Shown: positions 51,606 to 61,581, counted from the first letter of the stretch. The stretch is DNA of 64,000 nt from Methylibium sp. Root1272 (GCF_001425905.1 NZ_LMDY01000013.1:247480-311479); one strand, 5' to 3'. The notes: generated from the letters alone by a model not told the origin. Numbers and translations are program-made.

Positions 51606-51630
51606 GGAACCGGCACCGACGGCGGGGGCG

Positions 51631-53235
51631 CTACAGCAGTCCGTCGATCGGCAGCCACGTCAGCAGCCACACCCACACCCGCGTGAGCCAGCCGGCGTCG
51701 GGCTCCTCGGTCAGCTCGATCGGCTGGCCTTCGGGCGTGAGGCCCTGCCAGCGCAGTGCGGTGGGGCCGCGGTCGGGGTCGCGCGTCACGCGCCAGGCCT
51801 GACGCGGCAGCTCGGTGTCGAACGCCTGGCCGATGCGCTGCGCGAGGCCCGGGTGCTCGAGCAGCACGCCGATCTCGGTGTTGAGCCACGCCGAGCGCGG
51901 GTCGAAGTTGAAGGAGCCGATGAACACGCGCTCGCCGTCGACGGCGAAGGTCTTGGCGTGCAGGCTCGCGCGCGACGAGCCCAGGCCCAGCAGCCGCCCG
52001 CGCGCGCGGCCTTCCGGCGCCGGCACCGCCCGCAGTTCGTAGAGCTCCACGCCGCCGTCGAGCAGCGCCGGGCGATGCGGTGCATAGCCGGCGTGCACCG
52101 CCGAGACATCGGTCGCGGCCAGCGAGTTGGTCAGCACGCGCAGCCGCACGCCGCGGTCGTGCAGCGCGGTGAACGCGGCCACGCCGTCGTCGGTCGGCAC
52201 GAAGTAGGGCGACACGATGTCGATGCTGCGATCGGCGTTGCCCAGCGTGCGTGCCAGCCGCGGCAGCATCAGCTCGCTCTCGCCGGCCTGCTTCAGCACC
52301 TTGTCGGGCGGATCGACGAACAGCGTCGAGCGGCCCCAGGCGAAGTCGGCCGCCTGTGGCCCGCGCTCGCGCCAGCGCTCGACGCGCGGACGTTCGCGCA
52401 GGTCCTTCGCGTAGGCGCTGGCCTCCTCGAGCGCGGTCTGCTGCTCCGGCGTCAGCGGTCGGTCGTTGCCGGGCAACAGCAGCACCTGCCGCGGATAGGC
52501 CGAGGCGCTGTTCCAGTAGGCGTCGAAGGAGGCCGAGACCTCGCCGACGATGGGGCCGACCGCGAGCACGTCGAGGTCGGCGAACTCCATGTCGGCCGCC
52601 GCGCCGAAGTACTCGTCACCGACGTTGCGGCCGCCGAGGATGGTGGCCACGCCGTCGGCACTGAACGTCTTGTTGTGCATGCGCCGGTGCAGGCGCGAGA
52701 AGTCGGTGGCCAGGTCCCACGCGCGGCCGAAGCCGCGGTGGGGATACGGGTTGAAGAAGCGCACCTCGGCCCCCGGGTGGGCGTCGAGCTGCGACAGCAA
52801 ACCGTCGAGCGTCGGGCTGCCGTTGCCGTCGTCGAGCAGCAGGCGCACCCGCACGCCGCGCTCGGCCGCGGCCTGCAGGCGCGTCAGCAGCCAGCGGCCG
52901 GTGCGGTCGCTGCGCCAGATGTAGGTCTGGATATCGAGGCTGCGGCTCGCGCGGTCGACCAGCCACACGCGCCCGGCGAAGGCGTCGAGCCCGCTGTCGA
53001 GCGGCACGAAACCGGAGCGCCCCGGATGCGCCTGGACCAGCGGCGCGACCTGCGTGGCCAGCGCGCCCGCCGTGGCCGCCGGCAGCGCGGCCTCGTCCGG
53101 CAAAGGCGGCCGCGACGGCAGCGAGGAACAGCCGGTTAGCACCGGCAAGGCCTGCAACACCCACAGCAGCAGCGCCGCCAGCAAGAGGGGGTGACGGTGG
53201 CGCGAGCGTGGCAGGTCGGGCGCGGGAGAGGGCAT
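51631..53235 (-). CDS. Phospholipase D-family lipoprotein, ClsC-like
   Basis: A 534-residue protein with two HKD motifs, HNKTFSADG (about residue 185) and HAKTFAVDG (about 435), each followed by the usual G-x-N segment (GGRNVGDEY and GSFNFDPRS). A hydrophobic N-terminus ends in a lipobox (VLTGCSS), so it is probably a lipoprotein. Known relatives (ClsC/YmdC) make cardiolipin from phosphatidylglycerol and phosphatidylethanolamine. The partner YmdB gene is not adjacent, so substrate is inferred. It converges with dps and diverges from ubiA. Confidence 0.85.
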   Translation of the reverse strand: MPSPAPDLPRSRHRHPLLLAALLLWVLQALPVLTGCSSLPSRPPLPDEAALPAATAGALATQVAPLVQAHPGRSGFVPLDSGLDAFAGRVWLVDRASRSLDIQTYIWRSDRTGRWLLTRLQAAAERGVRVRLLLDDGNGSPTLDGLLSQLDAHPGAEVRFFNPYPHRGFGRAWDLATDFSRLHRRMHNKTFSADGVATILGGRNVGDEYFGAAADMEFADLDVLAVGPIVGEVSASFDAYWNSASAYPRQVLLLPGNDRPLTPEQQTALEEASAYAKDLRERPRVERWRERGPQAADFAWGRSTLFVDPPDKVLKQAGESELMLPRLARTLGNADRSIDIVSPYFVPTDDGVAAFTALHDRGVRLRVLTNSLAATDVSAVHAGYAPHRPALLDGGVELYELRAVPAPEGRARGRLLGLGSSRASLHAKTFAVDGERVFIGSFNFDPRSAWLNTEIGVLLEHPGLAQRIGQAFDTELPRQAWRVTRDPDRGPTALRWQGLTPEGQPIELTEEPDAGWLTRVWVWLLTWLPIDGLL

Positions 53236-53287
53236 GGCGGCGGCTTCGCGCCGATGGTGCCATGCCGGCGCCCTACACTCGCGCCCG

Positions 53288-54208
53288 ATGTCCGCTGCGC
53301 CCGCTCACCCGCGCCCGCCCTCACGCCTGGCGCTCTACCGTCAACTGATCCGCTGGGACCGGCCGGCCGGCTGGCTGCTGCTGCTGTGGCCGACGCTCGG
53401 CGCGCTGTGGCTCGCCGCGGGCGGCTTCCCCGGCTGGCACCTGCTCACCGTGTTCACGCTCGGCACCGTGCTGATGCGCAGCGCCGGCTGCTGCATCAAC
53501 GACGTCGCCGACCGCGAGTTCGACCGCCACGTGAAGCGCACCGCCGAGCGGCCGGTGACCCGCGGCGCGGTGTCGGTGAAGGAGGCGCTGGCGGTCGGCG
53601 CCGTGCTCGCGCTCGCCGCGTTCGCGCTGGTGCTGACCACCAACGCGCCGACCATCGCGCTGTCCTTTCCGGCGCTGGCCATTGCCGTGGCCTACCCGTA
53701 CGCGAAGCGCTTCGTGTCGATGCCGCAGGCGGTGCTGGGCGTGGCCTTCAGCTTCGGCATCCCGATGGCTTTCACGGCGGTGCGCGGCGGCGGCACGTGG
53801 GACCTGGCCGCGCTGAACGCCGCCGTGCCCTGGTGGGCCTGGGGCCTGCTGATCGGCAACCTGTTCTGGGTGCTGGCCTACGACACCGAGTACGCGATGG
53901 TCGACCGCGATGACGACCTCCGCATCGGCATCCAGACCTCCGCCATCACGCTGGGCCGCCACGACGTGGCGGCCGTGATGAGCTTCTACCAGCTCTACCT
54001 GCTGGTCTGGGGCGCCATCGGCTTCTGGCAGGGACTCGGCGTGCCCTTCGCCGTCGGCTTGGCCGCGGCGGCGGTGCAGGTGGCCTGGCACCACACGCTG
54101 ATCAAGGACCGCAGCCGCGACGGCTGCTTCAAGGCCTTCCGGCTGAACCACTGGGTGGGGTTCGCGGTGTTCGCGGGGATCGTCGCCGACCTGGGCCTGC
54201 GGGGTTGA
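53288..54208 (+). CDS. ubiA: 4-hydroxybenzoate polyprenyltransferase
   Basis: A 306-residue inner-membrane prenyltransferase that joins the isoprenoid tail to 4-hydroxybenzoate in ubiquinone synthesis. Both Mg-diphosphate motifs are present: [15 protein letters not shown] (about 76-90) and [16 protein letters not shown] (about 195-210). About eight transmembrane helices. TACACT ends 8 nt before the ATG, without Shine-Dalgarno. The stop codon lies in the loop of an 11-bp hairpin. Confidence 0.95.
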   Translation: MSAAPAHPRPPSRLALYRQLIRWDRPAGWLLLLWPTLGALWLAAGGFPGWHLLTVFTLGTVLMRSAGCCINDVADREFDRHVKRTAERPVTRGAVSVKEALAVGAVLALAAFALVLTTNAPTIALSFPALAIAVAYPYAKRFVSMPQAVLGVAFSFGIPMAFTAVRGGGTWDLAALNAAVPWWAWGLLIGNLFWVLAYDTEYAMVDRDDDLRIGIQTSAITLGRHDVAAVMSFYQLYLLVWGAIGFWQGLGVPFAVGLAAAAVQVAWHHTLIKDRSRDGCFKAFRLNHWVGFAVFAGIVADLGLRG

Positions 54209-54220
54209 ACCCGCAGGCCC
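54193..54220. terminator. Hairpin spanning ubiA stop codon
   Basis: A perfect 11-bp stem GGGCCTGCGGG / CCCGCAGGCCC with a GTTGAA loop that contains most of the ubiA stop. It lies between convergent ubiA and gdhA; there is no T-run, so it may act as a transcript-end stabiliser. Confidence 0.55.
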
Positions 54221-54228
54221 ACGGCAAC

Positions 54229-55530
54229 TCAGGGATAGAGCCCGCGCTCCTCACGCGCGATCAGGATGCGCTCGCAGGCCACCGCGAAGGTCGCGGTGCG
54301 CAGCGTGATCTTGTGCAGGTCGGCGGTGTCCCAGATGCGCCGCAGCGCGTCGACCATGATCTTGTCGAGCCGCACGTTGATCTCGTCCTCGGTCCAGAAG
54401 AACGACGAGAAGTCCTGCACCCACTCGAAGTAGCTGACGGTCACGCCGCCGGCGTTGCAGATCACGTCGGGCACCACCAGCACCCCGCGGTCGCGCAGGA
54501 TGTCGTCGGCCTCGGGCACGGTCGGGCCGTTGGCGCCTTCGAGCACGAGCTTGGCCTTGATGCGACGCGCGCGCTCCGCGCTGATCACACCTTCCAGCGC
54601 GGCCGGGATCAGGATCTCGGCCTGCACGTCCCAGAACGATTCGCCGTCCATCGCCTCCGCGCCCTTGAAGCCGCCCACGCCACCCACCTGCTTCACGTAG
54701 GGCACCAGCTCGGCGAGGTCGAGCCCCTTGTCGTTGTAGATGGTGCCGGTGTGGTCCTGCGCCGCGACGATCTTGGCGCCGGCCTGCGCGAACAGTTCCG
54801 CGGCGGAGCCGCCCACGTTGCCGAAGCCCTGCACCGCCACGCGCGCGCCGTCGAGGCTCAGGCCCAGCCGGCGCGCCGCCTCGCGGCCGGTGACGAACAC
54901 GCCGCGGCCGGTGGCCTTCACGCGGCCCAGCGAGCCGCCCAGGTGGATGGGCTTGCCGGTGACGACGCCGGTCGCGGTGGCGCCGGTGTTCTGCGAGTAG
55001 GTGTCCATCATCCAGGCCATGATCTGGCCGTTGGTGTTGACGTCGGGCGCCGGGATGTCGCGCTGCGGGCCGATGATGATGCCGATCTCGCTGGTGTAGC
55101 GGCGGGTCATCTTCTCCAGCTCCTTCAGCGACAGCTGCTTGGGGTCGACGCGGATGCCGCCCTTGGCGCCGCCGTAGGGCAGGTTCACCGCGGCGCACTT
55201 CACCGTCATCCAGGCCGACAGCGCCATCACCTCTTCCAGCGTCACGTCGGGGTGGTAGCGCACGCCGCCCTTGCCGGGACCGCGGCTCAGGTTGTGCTGC
55301 ACGCGGAAGCCCTCGAAGTGGCGCACCGAGCCGTCGTCCATCTCGATCGGCACGTCGACGATCAGCGCGCGCTTGGGTCGCTTCAGCGTCTCGGCCCATT
55401 TGCCGAGGTGTCCCAGGTAGGGGATCACGCGGTCGACCTGCGACAGGTAGGTCCCCCAGGGGCTGGTGGGCGACGGCGTGACGTAGGAGAGGTAGCTGCT
55501 CAGCTGCGTGGGATCGATCTTGGCGCTCAT
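54229..55530 (-). CDS. gdhA: Glutamate dehydrogenase
   Basis: A 433-residue enzyme interconverting glutamate and 2-oxoglutarate plus ammonia. Catalytic region [13 protein letters not shown] (with the key Lys), upstream [13 protein letters not shown], and the dinucleotide-binding [11 protein letters not shown]. Length and sequence fit the hexameric NAD-type clade common in Burkholderiales; cofactor preference is not certain from motifs. AAGGA Shine-Dalgarno before the ATG at 55530. It sits by proC and putA, completing proline to 2-oxoglutarate. Confidence 0.93.
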   Translation of the reverse strand: MSAKIDPTQLSSYLSYVTPSPTSPWGTYLSQVDRVIPYLGHLGKWAETLKRPKRALIVDVPIEMDDGSVRHFEGFRVQHNLSRGPGKGGVRYHPDVTLEEVMALSAWMTVKCAAVNLPYGGAKGGIRVDPKQLSLKELEKMTRRYTSEIGIIIGPQRDIPAPDVNTNGQIMAWMMDTYSQNTGATATGVVTGKPIHLGGSLGRVKATGRGVFVTGREAARRLGLSLDGARVAVQGFGNVGGSAAELFAQAGAKIVAAQDHTGTIYNDKGLDLAELVPYVKQVGGVGGFKGAEAMDGESFWDVQAEILIPAALEGVISAERARRIKAKLVLEGANGPTVPEADDILRDRGVLVVPDVICNAGGVTVSYFEWVQDFSSFFWTEDEINVRLDKIMVDALRRIWDTADLHKITLRTATFAVACERILIAREERGLYP

Positions 55531-55667
55531 GCGGTGTCCTTGTGGGGTCGGGATGACGCCGCGTTCGTGGCGCGGCCACGAGACTTTAGGCGCCACCGCA
55601 CCGCTGCGCCTACCGGGTTGATGCCGGGTTTGCATGCCCGCCGCGGGCGCCGTTCATCGACGCCCGC

Positions 55668-55715
55668 CCCCTCACCCCGGCCCTCTCCCCCGGCGGCCGG
55701 TGGAGAGGGGGCGAC
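55668..55715. repeat. Intergenic palindromic repeat, CCCTCACCCCGGCCCTCTCC type
   Basis: CCCTCTCC (55681-55688) pairs with GGAGAGGG (55702-55709) around a GC-rich centre. The left flank CCCTCACCCCGGCCCTCTCC resembles a dispersed intergenic repeat known in many proteobacteria; family membership is from memory. It lies just after the proC stop and may terminate proC transcription. Confidence 0.5.
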
Positions 55716-55721
55716 ACCGGC

Positions 55722-56543
55722 TCAGCCGCCGAACTCGTCGCCCAGCTCGACCGCGCGGCGCTGCGCCGCGCGAACGGCGCGCACGATCGCCGCGGGCACA
55801 CCGTCCGCCTGCATCGCGACGAGCGCGGCGTGCGTGGTGCCGCCGCGCGAGGTGACGCGCTCGCGCAGCACCGACGGCGGCTCGGCGCTCTGCGCGGCCA
55901 GCGCGGTGGCGCCGGAGAAGGTGCCGAGCGCCAGCGCCCGGCCCTGCTCGGGGGTCAGGCCCATGTCGCGCGCGGCCTCCATCAGCGCCTCGATGAACAG
56001 GAACACATAGGCCGGGCCGGAGCCCGACAGTGCCGTCACCGCGTCGAGGTCGGCCTCGCGGTCGACCCACAGCGTCGCGCCGGTCGGCGCCAGCAGTGCC
56101 TCCACGCTGCTGCGCTGGCCGGCGTCGACCTCGGGCCGCGCATACAGCCCGGCGATGCCCTGGCCGATCAGCGCCGGCGTGTTGGGCATCGCCCGCACCA
56201 CGCAGCGGTTGCCGGTGGCGGCGACGATGGCGTCGGTGCGGATGCCCGCCATGACGCTGAGCTGGGCGGCCTCGCCCACGTGCGGCGCGCAGGGCGCAGC
56301 GGCCTCCCGGAAGAGCTGGGGCTTGACGGCCCAGACCACCAGGCCGGCATCGGCCAGCGCCGGCGTCGCCTGCTCGGTGGCGACGATGCCGAACTCCTGC
56401 TTCAGCCGCTCGCGCTGCTCGGCCCAGGGTTCGACGACCAGCACCTCGTGCGCATGCACACCGCTGCGCAGCAGGCCGCCGATCAGCGCGCTGGCCATGT
56501 TGCCGCCACCGATGAAGGCAATGGGAGAGGACAGGTGGTTCAT
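55722..56543 (-). CDS. proC: Pyrroline-5-carboxylate reductase
   Basis: A 273-residue enzyme making proline from pyrroline-5-carboxylate. N-terminal Rossmann motif IAFIGGGNMASALIGGLL, AVKPQLF, RAMPNTPALIGQG, and the C-terminal signature region DAVTALSGSGPAYVFLFIEAL and GGTTHAAL. The ATG at 56543 has GGAG 6 nt upstream; an alternative five codons earlier has none. Co-oriented with putA upstream, 112 nt away. Confidence 0.95.
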   Translation of the reverse strand: MNHLSSPIAFIGGGNMASALIGGLLRSGVHAHEVLVVEPWAEQRERLKQEFGIVATEQATPALADAGLVVWAVKPQLFREAAAPCAPHVGEAAQLSVMAGIRTDAIVAATGNRCVVRAMPNTPALIGQGIAGLYARPEVDAGQRSSVEALLAPTGATLWVDREADLDAVTALSGSGPAYVFLFIEALMEAARDMGLTPEQGRALALGTFSGATALAAQSAEPPSVLRERVTSRGGTTHAALVAMQADGVPAAIVRAVRAAQRRAVELGDEFGG

Positions 56544-56655
56544 CGGCAACTCCATCAACGAAAAAGGCGCGGGAAACGTCCCGGCCGCGACCGGCGCCCG
56601 GGGACTGGACAGGCAGCGTTCGAGTCTAGCCAGACGCCGGACGTTCCCCCACGGC

Positions 56656-59600
56656 TCAGTGTGCGCCGGCCAGCAGCGCGGCGTTGCCGCCGGCCGCCGC
56701 GGTGTTGACCGTCACCACCTGCTCGGCACAGAAGCGGTACAGGTAGAGCGGCCCGCCGGCCTTCGGGCCGGTGCCGCTGAGGCCTTCGCCGCCGAAGGGC
56801 TGCACGCCGACCACCGCGCCGATCATGTTGCGGTTGACGTAGACGTTGCCGACGCGCGCCGCATGCGCGATGCGCTGCGCGCGCGAGTCGATGCGCGTCT
56901 GCACGCCGAGCGTGAGGCCGTAGCCCAGCGCGTTGATCTGCCCGATGAGCGCCTCGACATCGGCCGCGCCGCCGCGCGCGGCCGTGCCCGGGCCCCAGCG
57001 CACGATGTGCAGCACCGGGCCGAACACCTCCTGCCGCAGGTCGGCGATGCGCGCGATCTCGTAGGCGCTGGGCGCGATGTGCCGAGCGCCGGCCGGCCCG
57101 TCGGGCGCGGCGCGGCGCGCCAGCAGCGTGGCGTCGCGGTCGAGCCGCTCGAGGTGGCGGGTGATGCCGGAATGGGCCTCGGCGTCGATCACCGGCCCGA
57201 CGTCGGTGGCGATGTCCGCCGGGTCGCCGACGGCCAGCTCCTGCAGCGCACCGCCGATCATCGCGATCACGCCGTCGGCTATTGCCTCGTGCACGCACAG
57301 CAGGCGCAGCGCCGAGCAGCGCTGGCCGGCCGATCGGAAGGCGCTCTGCACCACCGCGTCGACCACCTGCTCGGGCAGCGCGCTGCTGTCGACCACCATC
57401 GCGTTGAGGCCGCCGGTCTCGGCGATCAGCGGGACGATGGCGCCGTCCTTCGCGGCCAGCGCGCGCTGGATGAGCTTGGCCACCTGCGTCGAGCCGGTGA
57501 AGCACACGCCCGCGGTCAGCGGGTGCGCCACCAGCGCGGCGCCCACCGTCTCGCCCGAGCCGTGCAGCAGGACCAGCGCGTCCTGCGGCACGCCGGCCGC
57601 GTGCAGCAGCTCGACGAAGCGCCGCGCGACGGCCGGCGTCTGCTCGGCCGGCTTGGCGGCCACACTGTTGCCGGCCACCAGCGCGGCGACCACCTGGCCC
57701 GCGAAGATGGCGAGCGGAAAGTTCCACGGGCTGATGCAGACGAACACGCCACGGCCGTGCAGGTGCAGCGTGTTCGATTCGCCGGTCGGCCCCGGCAGCT
57801 CGCGCGGGCCGAGCGTGTCGCGCGCCTGCAGCGCGTAGTAGCGACAGAAGTCGACCGCCTCGCGCAGCTCGGCCACGCAGTCGCCCAGCGTCTTGTGCGC
57901 CTCCTTCACCAGCAGGCCGCAGCAGGCGGGCAGCTCGGTCTCCAGCCGGTCGGCGGCGCGCAGCAGCACGGCGGCGCGCTCGGTCAGCGGCGTGCCGTTC
58001 CACGCCACCTGGCCGGCATGCAGGCGGCGCATCGTCGCGTCGATCTCCGACACCGGCGTCTCGGCCACCTCGGGCACGCGGGTGGCCGCCGCCGCGGCCA
58101 GCAGCGGCGCGCGCTCGGCGGCGATGCTCAGGTCGACGCCCAGCGCGTTGCGTCGCGCGCTGCCGTAGAGCAGCAGCGGCGACGGCTGGCCCGGATCGGG
58201 TGCGGCCTGCAGCGGTGACGCGAGCAGCGCGTCGACATCGACCTGCGGGTCGGCCAGCTGGTGCACGAAGGAGGAGTTGGCGCCGTTCTCCAGCAGGCGG
58301 CGCACCAGGTAGGCCAGCAGGTCGCGGTGCTCGCCGACCGGCGCGTAGATGCGCACCGGCAGCCGTGCCGTCAGGCCCCCCGCTGGAGCGGGGGGAGTGG
58401 TCGCCAGTTCACCCGCAGGGGGCTGCCGCGACACCTCGCGGTAGACCCCCTCCCCCATGCCGTGCAGTCTCTGCAACTCGAACGGCGCCTGGCGCTCCCG
58501 CGCCATCTGCACGATGGCGGCGATGGTGCCGGCGTTGTGGGTGGCGAACTGCGGGTAGATGACGTCGGCGTGGTCGAGCAGCGCCTTCGCGCAGGCGAGG
58601 TAGGAGATGTCGGTGTGGTGCTTGTGCGTGAACACCGGGTAGGCGGCCAGGCCCAGCTCCTGTGCGCGCTTGATCTCGCCGTCCCAGTAGGCGCCCTTGA
58701 CCAGCCGAACCATGAAGCGCAGCCCGTGGGCGCGGGCGATGCGCGCGACCTCGTGCACGCACTCCTCGGCACGCGTCTGGTAGGCCTGGATCGCCAGGCC
58801 GAAGCCGCGCCAGTGCGGGTGGCGCGCGGCGATGTGCGCGGCGGCGGCGTCGATCAGTTCGAGCGAGAGTTCGAGCCGGTCGCTCTCTTCGGCGTCGACC
58901 GTGAGGTTGATGTCGGCCGCCGCCGCGTCGTCGATCAGGCCCAGCACGCGCGGCAGCAGTTCGGCGAAGACGCGCGCGCGCTGCGAGTCCTCATAGCGCG
59001 GGAACAGCGCCGACAGCTTGATCGAGATGCCGTCGTTGGCCTCCGGGCCGGCGCCGGCCACGGCGGTCGCGGCGATGGCGGCGATCGCGTCGCGGTAGGA
59101 CTGCAGGTAGCGCTGCGCGTCGGGCCCGGTGCGCGCGCCCTCGCCCAGCATGTCGAAGCTGAAGCGCAGTTGCGGTTGGGCGGTGCGCTGGCCGCGGGCC
59201 TCGTCCAGCGCCTCGGCGATCGACTGGCCGAGCACGAACTGCCGGCCCAGCAACTGGATCGCGCGCACCGTTGCCGCCACCACGGTCTGCGCGCCCAGGC
59301 GTTGCAGCAGGCCGGGCGGGTGCTCGCCCTCGGGCAGGAACTTCTTCGACAGCGCGATCGCGCTGGCCGACAGGCTGGCCAGCATCTTGTGCGGGCCGTC
59401 GCCGCCGGTCGCGGTGTCGAAATCGGCGCGGCCCAGCTGGTCGGCGGTCAGCGCGATCGCAGTGGTGGCGTCGGGCACGCGCAGCAGCGCCTCGGCCAGC
59501 CGCATCAGCGCCAGGCCTTCGGCGCTGGAGATCGGGTACTCGCGCAGCAATGACTCCATGGCCCAGAACGGCGCGGGCTCGTCGCGCACCGCCTGCACCC

Positions 59601-59736
59601 AGGGACGCGCCAGCGCCTGCACGCCGGCCCAGTCGAGCGCACCGGCCAGCGCCGCCAGCCGGGCCTGGAGGACGGGCGCCTCGTCGCGCAGCGGCGACGG
59701 CAGGCGGGCGGCGGGCGTGGCGGTGGGCAGCGGCAT
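56656..59736 (-). CDS. putA: Bifunctional proline dehydrogenase / P5C dehydrogenase PutA, without DNA-binding domain
   Basis: A 1026-residue enzyme that oxidises proline to glutamate. The PRODH barrel (about 120-490: VDAEESDRLELSLELI, RLVKGAYWDGEIKRAQ, THNAGTIAAIV, RIYAPVGEHRDLLAYLVRRLLENGANSSFV) is fused to P5C dehydrogenase (about 560-1000: ISPWNFPLAIF, ETGGLNAMVV, catalytic Cys in SAGQRCSALR). The N-terminal ribbon-helix-helix repressor domain of trifunctional PutA is absent. Odd: a Pro/Ala-rich stretch (SRQPPAGELATTPPAPAGG), encoded by a palindromic G/C-rich sequence, lies before RIYAPVG. Confidence 0.95.
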   Translation of the reverse strand: MPLPTATPAARLPSPLRDEAPVLQARLAALAGALDWAGVQALARPWVQAVRDEPAPFWAMESLLREYPISSAEGLALMRLAEALLRVPDATTAIALTADQLGRADFDTATGGDGPHKMLASLSASAIALSKKFLPEGEHPPGLLQRLGAQTVVAATVRAIQLLGRQFVLGQSIAEALDEARGQRTAQPQLRFSFDMLGEGARTGPDAQRYLQSYRDAIAAIAATAVAGAGPEANDGISIKLSALFPRYEDSQRARVFAELLPRVLGLIDDAAAADINLTVDAEESDRLELSLELIDAAAAHIAARHPHWRGFGLAIQAYQTRAEECVHEVARIARAHGLRFMVRLVKGAYWDGEIKRAQELGLAAYPVFTHKHHTDISYLACAKALLDHADVIYPQFATHNAGTIAAIVQMARERQAPFELQRLHGMGEGVYREVSRQPPAGELATTPPAPAGGLTARLPVRIYAPVGEHRDLLAYLVRRLLENGANSSFVHQLADPQVDVDALLASPLQAAPDPGQPSPLLLYGSARRNALGVDLSIAAERAPLLAAAAATRVPEVAETPVSEIDATMRRLHAGQVAWNGTPLTERAAVLLRAADRLETELPACCGLLVKEAHKTLGDCVAELREAVDFCRYYALQARDTLGPRELPGPTGESNTLHLHGRGVFVCISPWNFPLAIFAGQVVAALVAGNSVAAKPAEQTPAVARRFVELLHAAGVPQDALVLLHGSGETVGAALVAHPLTAGVCFTGSTQVAKLIQRALAAKDGAIVPLIAETGGLNAMVVDSSALPEQVVDAVVQSAFRSAGQRCSALRLLCVHEAIADGVIAMIGGALQELAVGDPADIATDVGPVIDAEAHSGITRHLERLDRDATLLARRAAPDGPAGARHIAPSAYEIARIADLRQEVFGPVLHIVRWGPGTAARGGAADVEALIGQINALGYGLTLGVQTRIDSRAQRIAHAARVGNVYVNRNMIGAVVGVQPFGGEGLSGTGPKAGGPLYLYRFCAEQVVTVNTAAAGGNAALLAGAH
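58376..58395. repeat. CCCCCCGCT-GG-AGCGGGGGG palindrome inside putA
   Basis: A perfect 9-bp inverted repeat with a 2-nt loop, in frame within the putA coding sequence. Its style (C-run, GCT, AGC, G-run, then GGAGTGG) resembles dispersed intergenic repeats of this bacterial group rather than PutA coding sequence. Confidence 0.5.
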
Positions 59737-59826
59737 GGCAGACCTCGATCGGGATGAAGGGGCCGCCCCTTCGGCAGCCGTTCCTGTTAGCGTAAGCGGG
59801 TCTTCACCGAATGATTCACCAAGCTC

Positions 59827-60375
59827 ATGCCTTCCGGCCGAACAAAATCCAGCACGAGGCCCAAGGCCGCCCGCGCGGTGGCAGCGGTCGCCGAGCCGCC
59901 GCCACCGCGCGCCATCGAGGGCCTGGACCGCACCGACCAGCGCATCCTGCGCGTGCTGCAGCGCGACGGCCGCATCACCAACCTGGAGCTCGCGCAGCAG
60001 GTGCACCTGTCACCGACGGCCGTGCTGGAGCGTGTGAAGCGGCTCACGCGCGACGGCGTCATCCTCGGCTACGAGGCACGCCTGAATCCGGCGCGGCTGG
60101 GCGCCGCGATGCTGGTGTTCATCGAGGTGATGCTGGACCGCACCGCGCCCGACGTGATGGAGAGCTTTCGCGCCGCAGTGCAGGTGCGGCCCGAGATCCT
60201 GGAATGCCACCTGGTGGCCGGTGGCTTCGACTACCTGATCAAGACGCGCGTGGCCGACATGGCGGCCTATCGCGAGATGCTGGCCAGCGTGATCTGGGCG
60301 CTGCCTGGCGTGCGCGAGACGCGCACCTACGCGGTGATGGAGGAGGTGAAGAACACCACGGCGCTGGCGATCTGA
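59827..60375 (+). CDS. Lrp/AsnC family regulator, probable putA activator
   Basis: A 182-residue Lrp-type protein: an unusually long basic N-terminal tail (about 30 residues, SGRTKSSTRPKAARA), an HTH (DRTDQRILRVLQRDG, NLELAQQVHLSPTAVLERVKRL), and a C-terminal RAM ligand domain (VMLDRTAPDVMESF, HLVAGGFDYLIKTRVADM). Known: in bacteria whose PutA lacks its own repressor domain, a divergent Lrp-type PutR activates putA in response to proline. Here it is divergent from putA with 90 nt between starts, so that role is a strong inference. Confidence 0.9.
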   Translation: MPSGRTKSSTRPKAARAVAAVAEPPPPRAIEGLDRTDQRILRVLQRDGRITNLELAQQVHLSPTAVLERVKRLTRDGVILGYEARLNPARLGAAMLVFIEVMLDRTAPDVMESFRAAVQVRPEILECHLVAGGFDYLIKTRVADMAAYREMLASVIWALPGVRETRTYAVMEEVKNTTALAI

Positions 60376-60399
60376 TCGCGCCGACCCGGACCGGCGCCG

Positions 60400-60852
60400 T
60401 CAACGGCAGGGGCCAACCGGCGTGGCGGTGACGCGCTGGAAGAAGGTCATGTTCTTGCCGCCGAGCCGCACGTTCATCCGGCCGACGAGCCCGCCGTCCG
60501 CACCGAACTGCCAGCGCGCGTCGCCGGTGGTGCCGTGCCCGCCGCTGCACCGCAGCTGGTAGGCGTCGTCGCTGAGCTTGTCGAGCGTGCAGTCCTGCAG
60601 CGACACGTCCTGCAGCATCCAGAACACGGTCGACAGGTCGTCCGGCGCGAGGCAGCGCTGCTCCCTGCGCACCGCGTAGCGGAGGTTCTCGTCGAGGTGC
60701 GGCATGCCGGTCTCGGTGCGCAGGTCGTACAGCCGGCGCGGAGCGGCGTCGGGATTGGCATGGGCATCGATATCGGCGGCGCACGCGGTCGTGCCGAACA
60801 GCCAGAGGCCGGCAAGGCCGGCCCAACGCCATCGAGGCGATCGTGTCGTCAT
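60400..60852 (-). CDS. DUF3617-like secreted protein
   Basis: A 150-residue exported protein: signal peptide to about CAA-DIDAH, then a DUF3617-like domain with RCLAPDDL, paired cysteines (positions about 67, 88, 102 and 149) and a GDARWQFG segment. Family function is unknown. GAGGAGC Shine-Dalgarno before the ATG at 60852; a longer in-frame start is not needed. It follows alkB by 38 nt and could be its co-transcribed tail. It converges with the Lrp-type gene. Confidence 0.7.
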   Translation of the reverse strand: MTTRSPRWRWAGLAGLWLFGTTACAADIDAHANPDAAPRRLYDLRTETGMPHLDENLRYAVRREQRCLAPDDLSTVFWMLQDVSLQDCTLDKLSDDAYQLRCSGGHGTTGDARWQFGADGGLVGRMNVRLGGKNMTFFQRVTATPVGPCR

Positions 60853-60890
60853 GGATCGCTGCTCCTCGTCGGGAAGAACGGGGCCCGCGC

Positions 60891-61553
60891 TCAGGCCGCG
60901 CACCGGAACGTGAGGTTGATGCGGCAGCGCCCGGTCGCCGCGTGTTCACCGTCCTTGAGCGCCAGCACGCCGTGGTAGCGCAGCCGCGACGGCCCGCCCC
61001 AGATCGCCACGTCGCCATGCCGCAGCAGCACCCGCGTCGTCGGGTCGCTGCGCTGGCCGCCGCCGAACAGGAAGACCGCCGGCAGGCCCAGCGACACCGA
61101 CACGATGGGCGCGCGGAAGTCGCGCTCGTTGCGGTCCTGGTGCAGGCTCAGTCGCGCACCGGGCTCGTAGCGGTTGACCAGGCAGGCATCGGGCCGGAAG
61201 CCGGGGTAGCCGGCCTGCGCGGCGGCGCGCGCGGCGAGGTCGACGAAGGACGGCGGCATGGCCGGCCAGGCGCGGTCGCTGTCGGGATCGATGGCGTCGT
61301 AGCGGTAGCCGCGGGTGTCGCTGACCCAGCCGAGCGCGCCGCAGTTCGTCATCGCCACCGACATGCGGAAGCCGCCGGGCGTGACGAGGTGCCGGAACGG
61401 AGCAGCGCCGAGCACCTGCTGCAGATCGGCGAGCAGGTCGGCCGAACACGACGCCGCGCCTCCGCGCCAGACGATCGCGCCGGGCGCGAGCGCTTCGATA
61501 GCCGGCGCACGCGCGGCATCGTCGGCCGCAAACAGGTCCGCGGTCGGCTGCAT
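60891..61553 (-). CDS. alkB: DNA/RNA alkylation-repair dioxygenase AlkB
   Basis: A 220-residue Fe(II)/2-oxoglutarate dioxygenase that removes 1-methyladenine and 3-methylcytosine lesions by oxidative demethylation. Iron triad His138-x-Asp140 (LSLHQDRNERD) and His194 (LRYHG); 2OG-binding Arg211 and Arg217 (RINLTFR). DLFA near the N-terminus matches the AlkB start. The ATG at 61553 has a GGAG Shine-Dalgarno; a start at 61580 would nearly abut the previous stop. Third gene of the ada operon. Confidence 0.95.
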   Translation of the reverse strand: MQPTADLFAADDAARAPAIEALAPGAIVWRGGAASCSADLLADLQQVLGAAPFRHLVTPGGFRMSVAMTNCGALGWVSDTRGYRYDAIDPDSDRAWPAMPPSFVDLAARAAAQAGYPGFRPDACLVNRYEPGARLSLHQDRNERDFRAPIVSVSLGLPAVFLFGGGQRSDPTTRVLLRHGDVAIWGGPSRLRYHGVLALKDGEHAATGRCRINLTFRCAA

Positions 61554-61581
61554 CGCGCGGGCTCCGGCTCGGCTCGGCATC

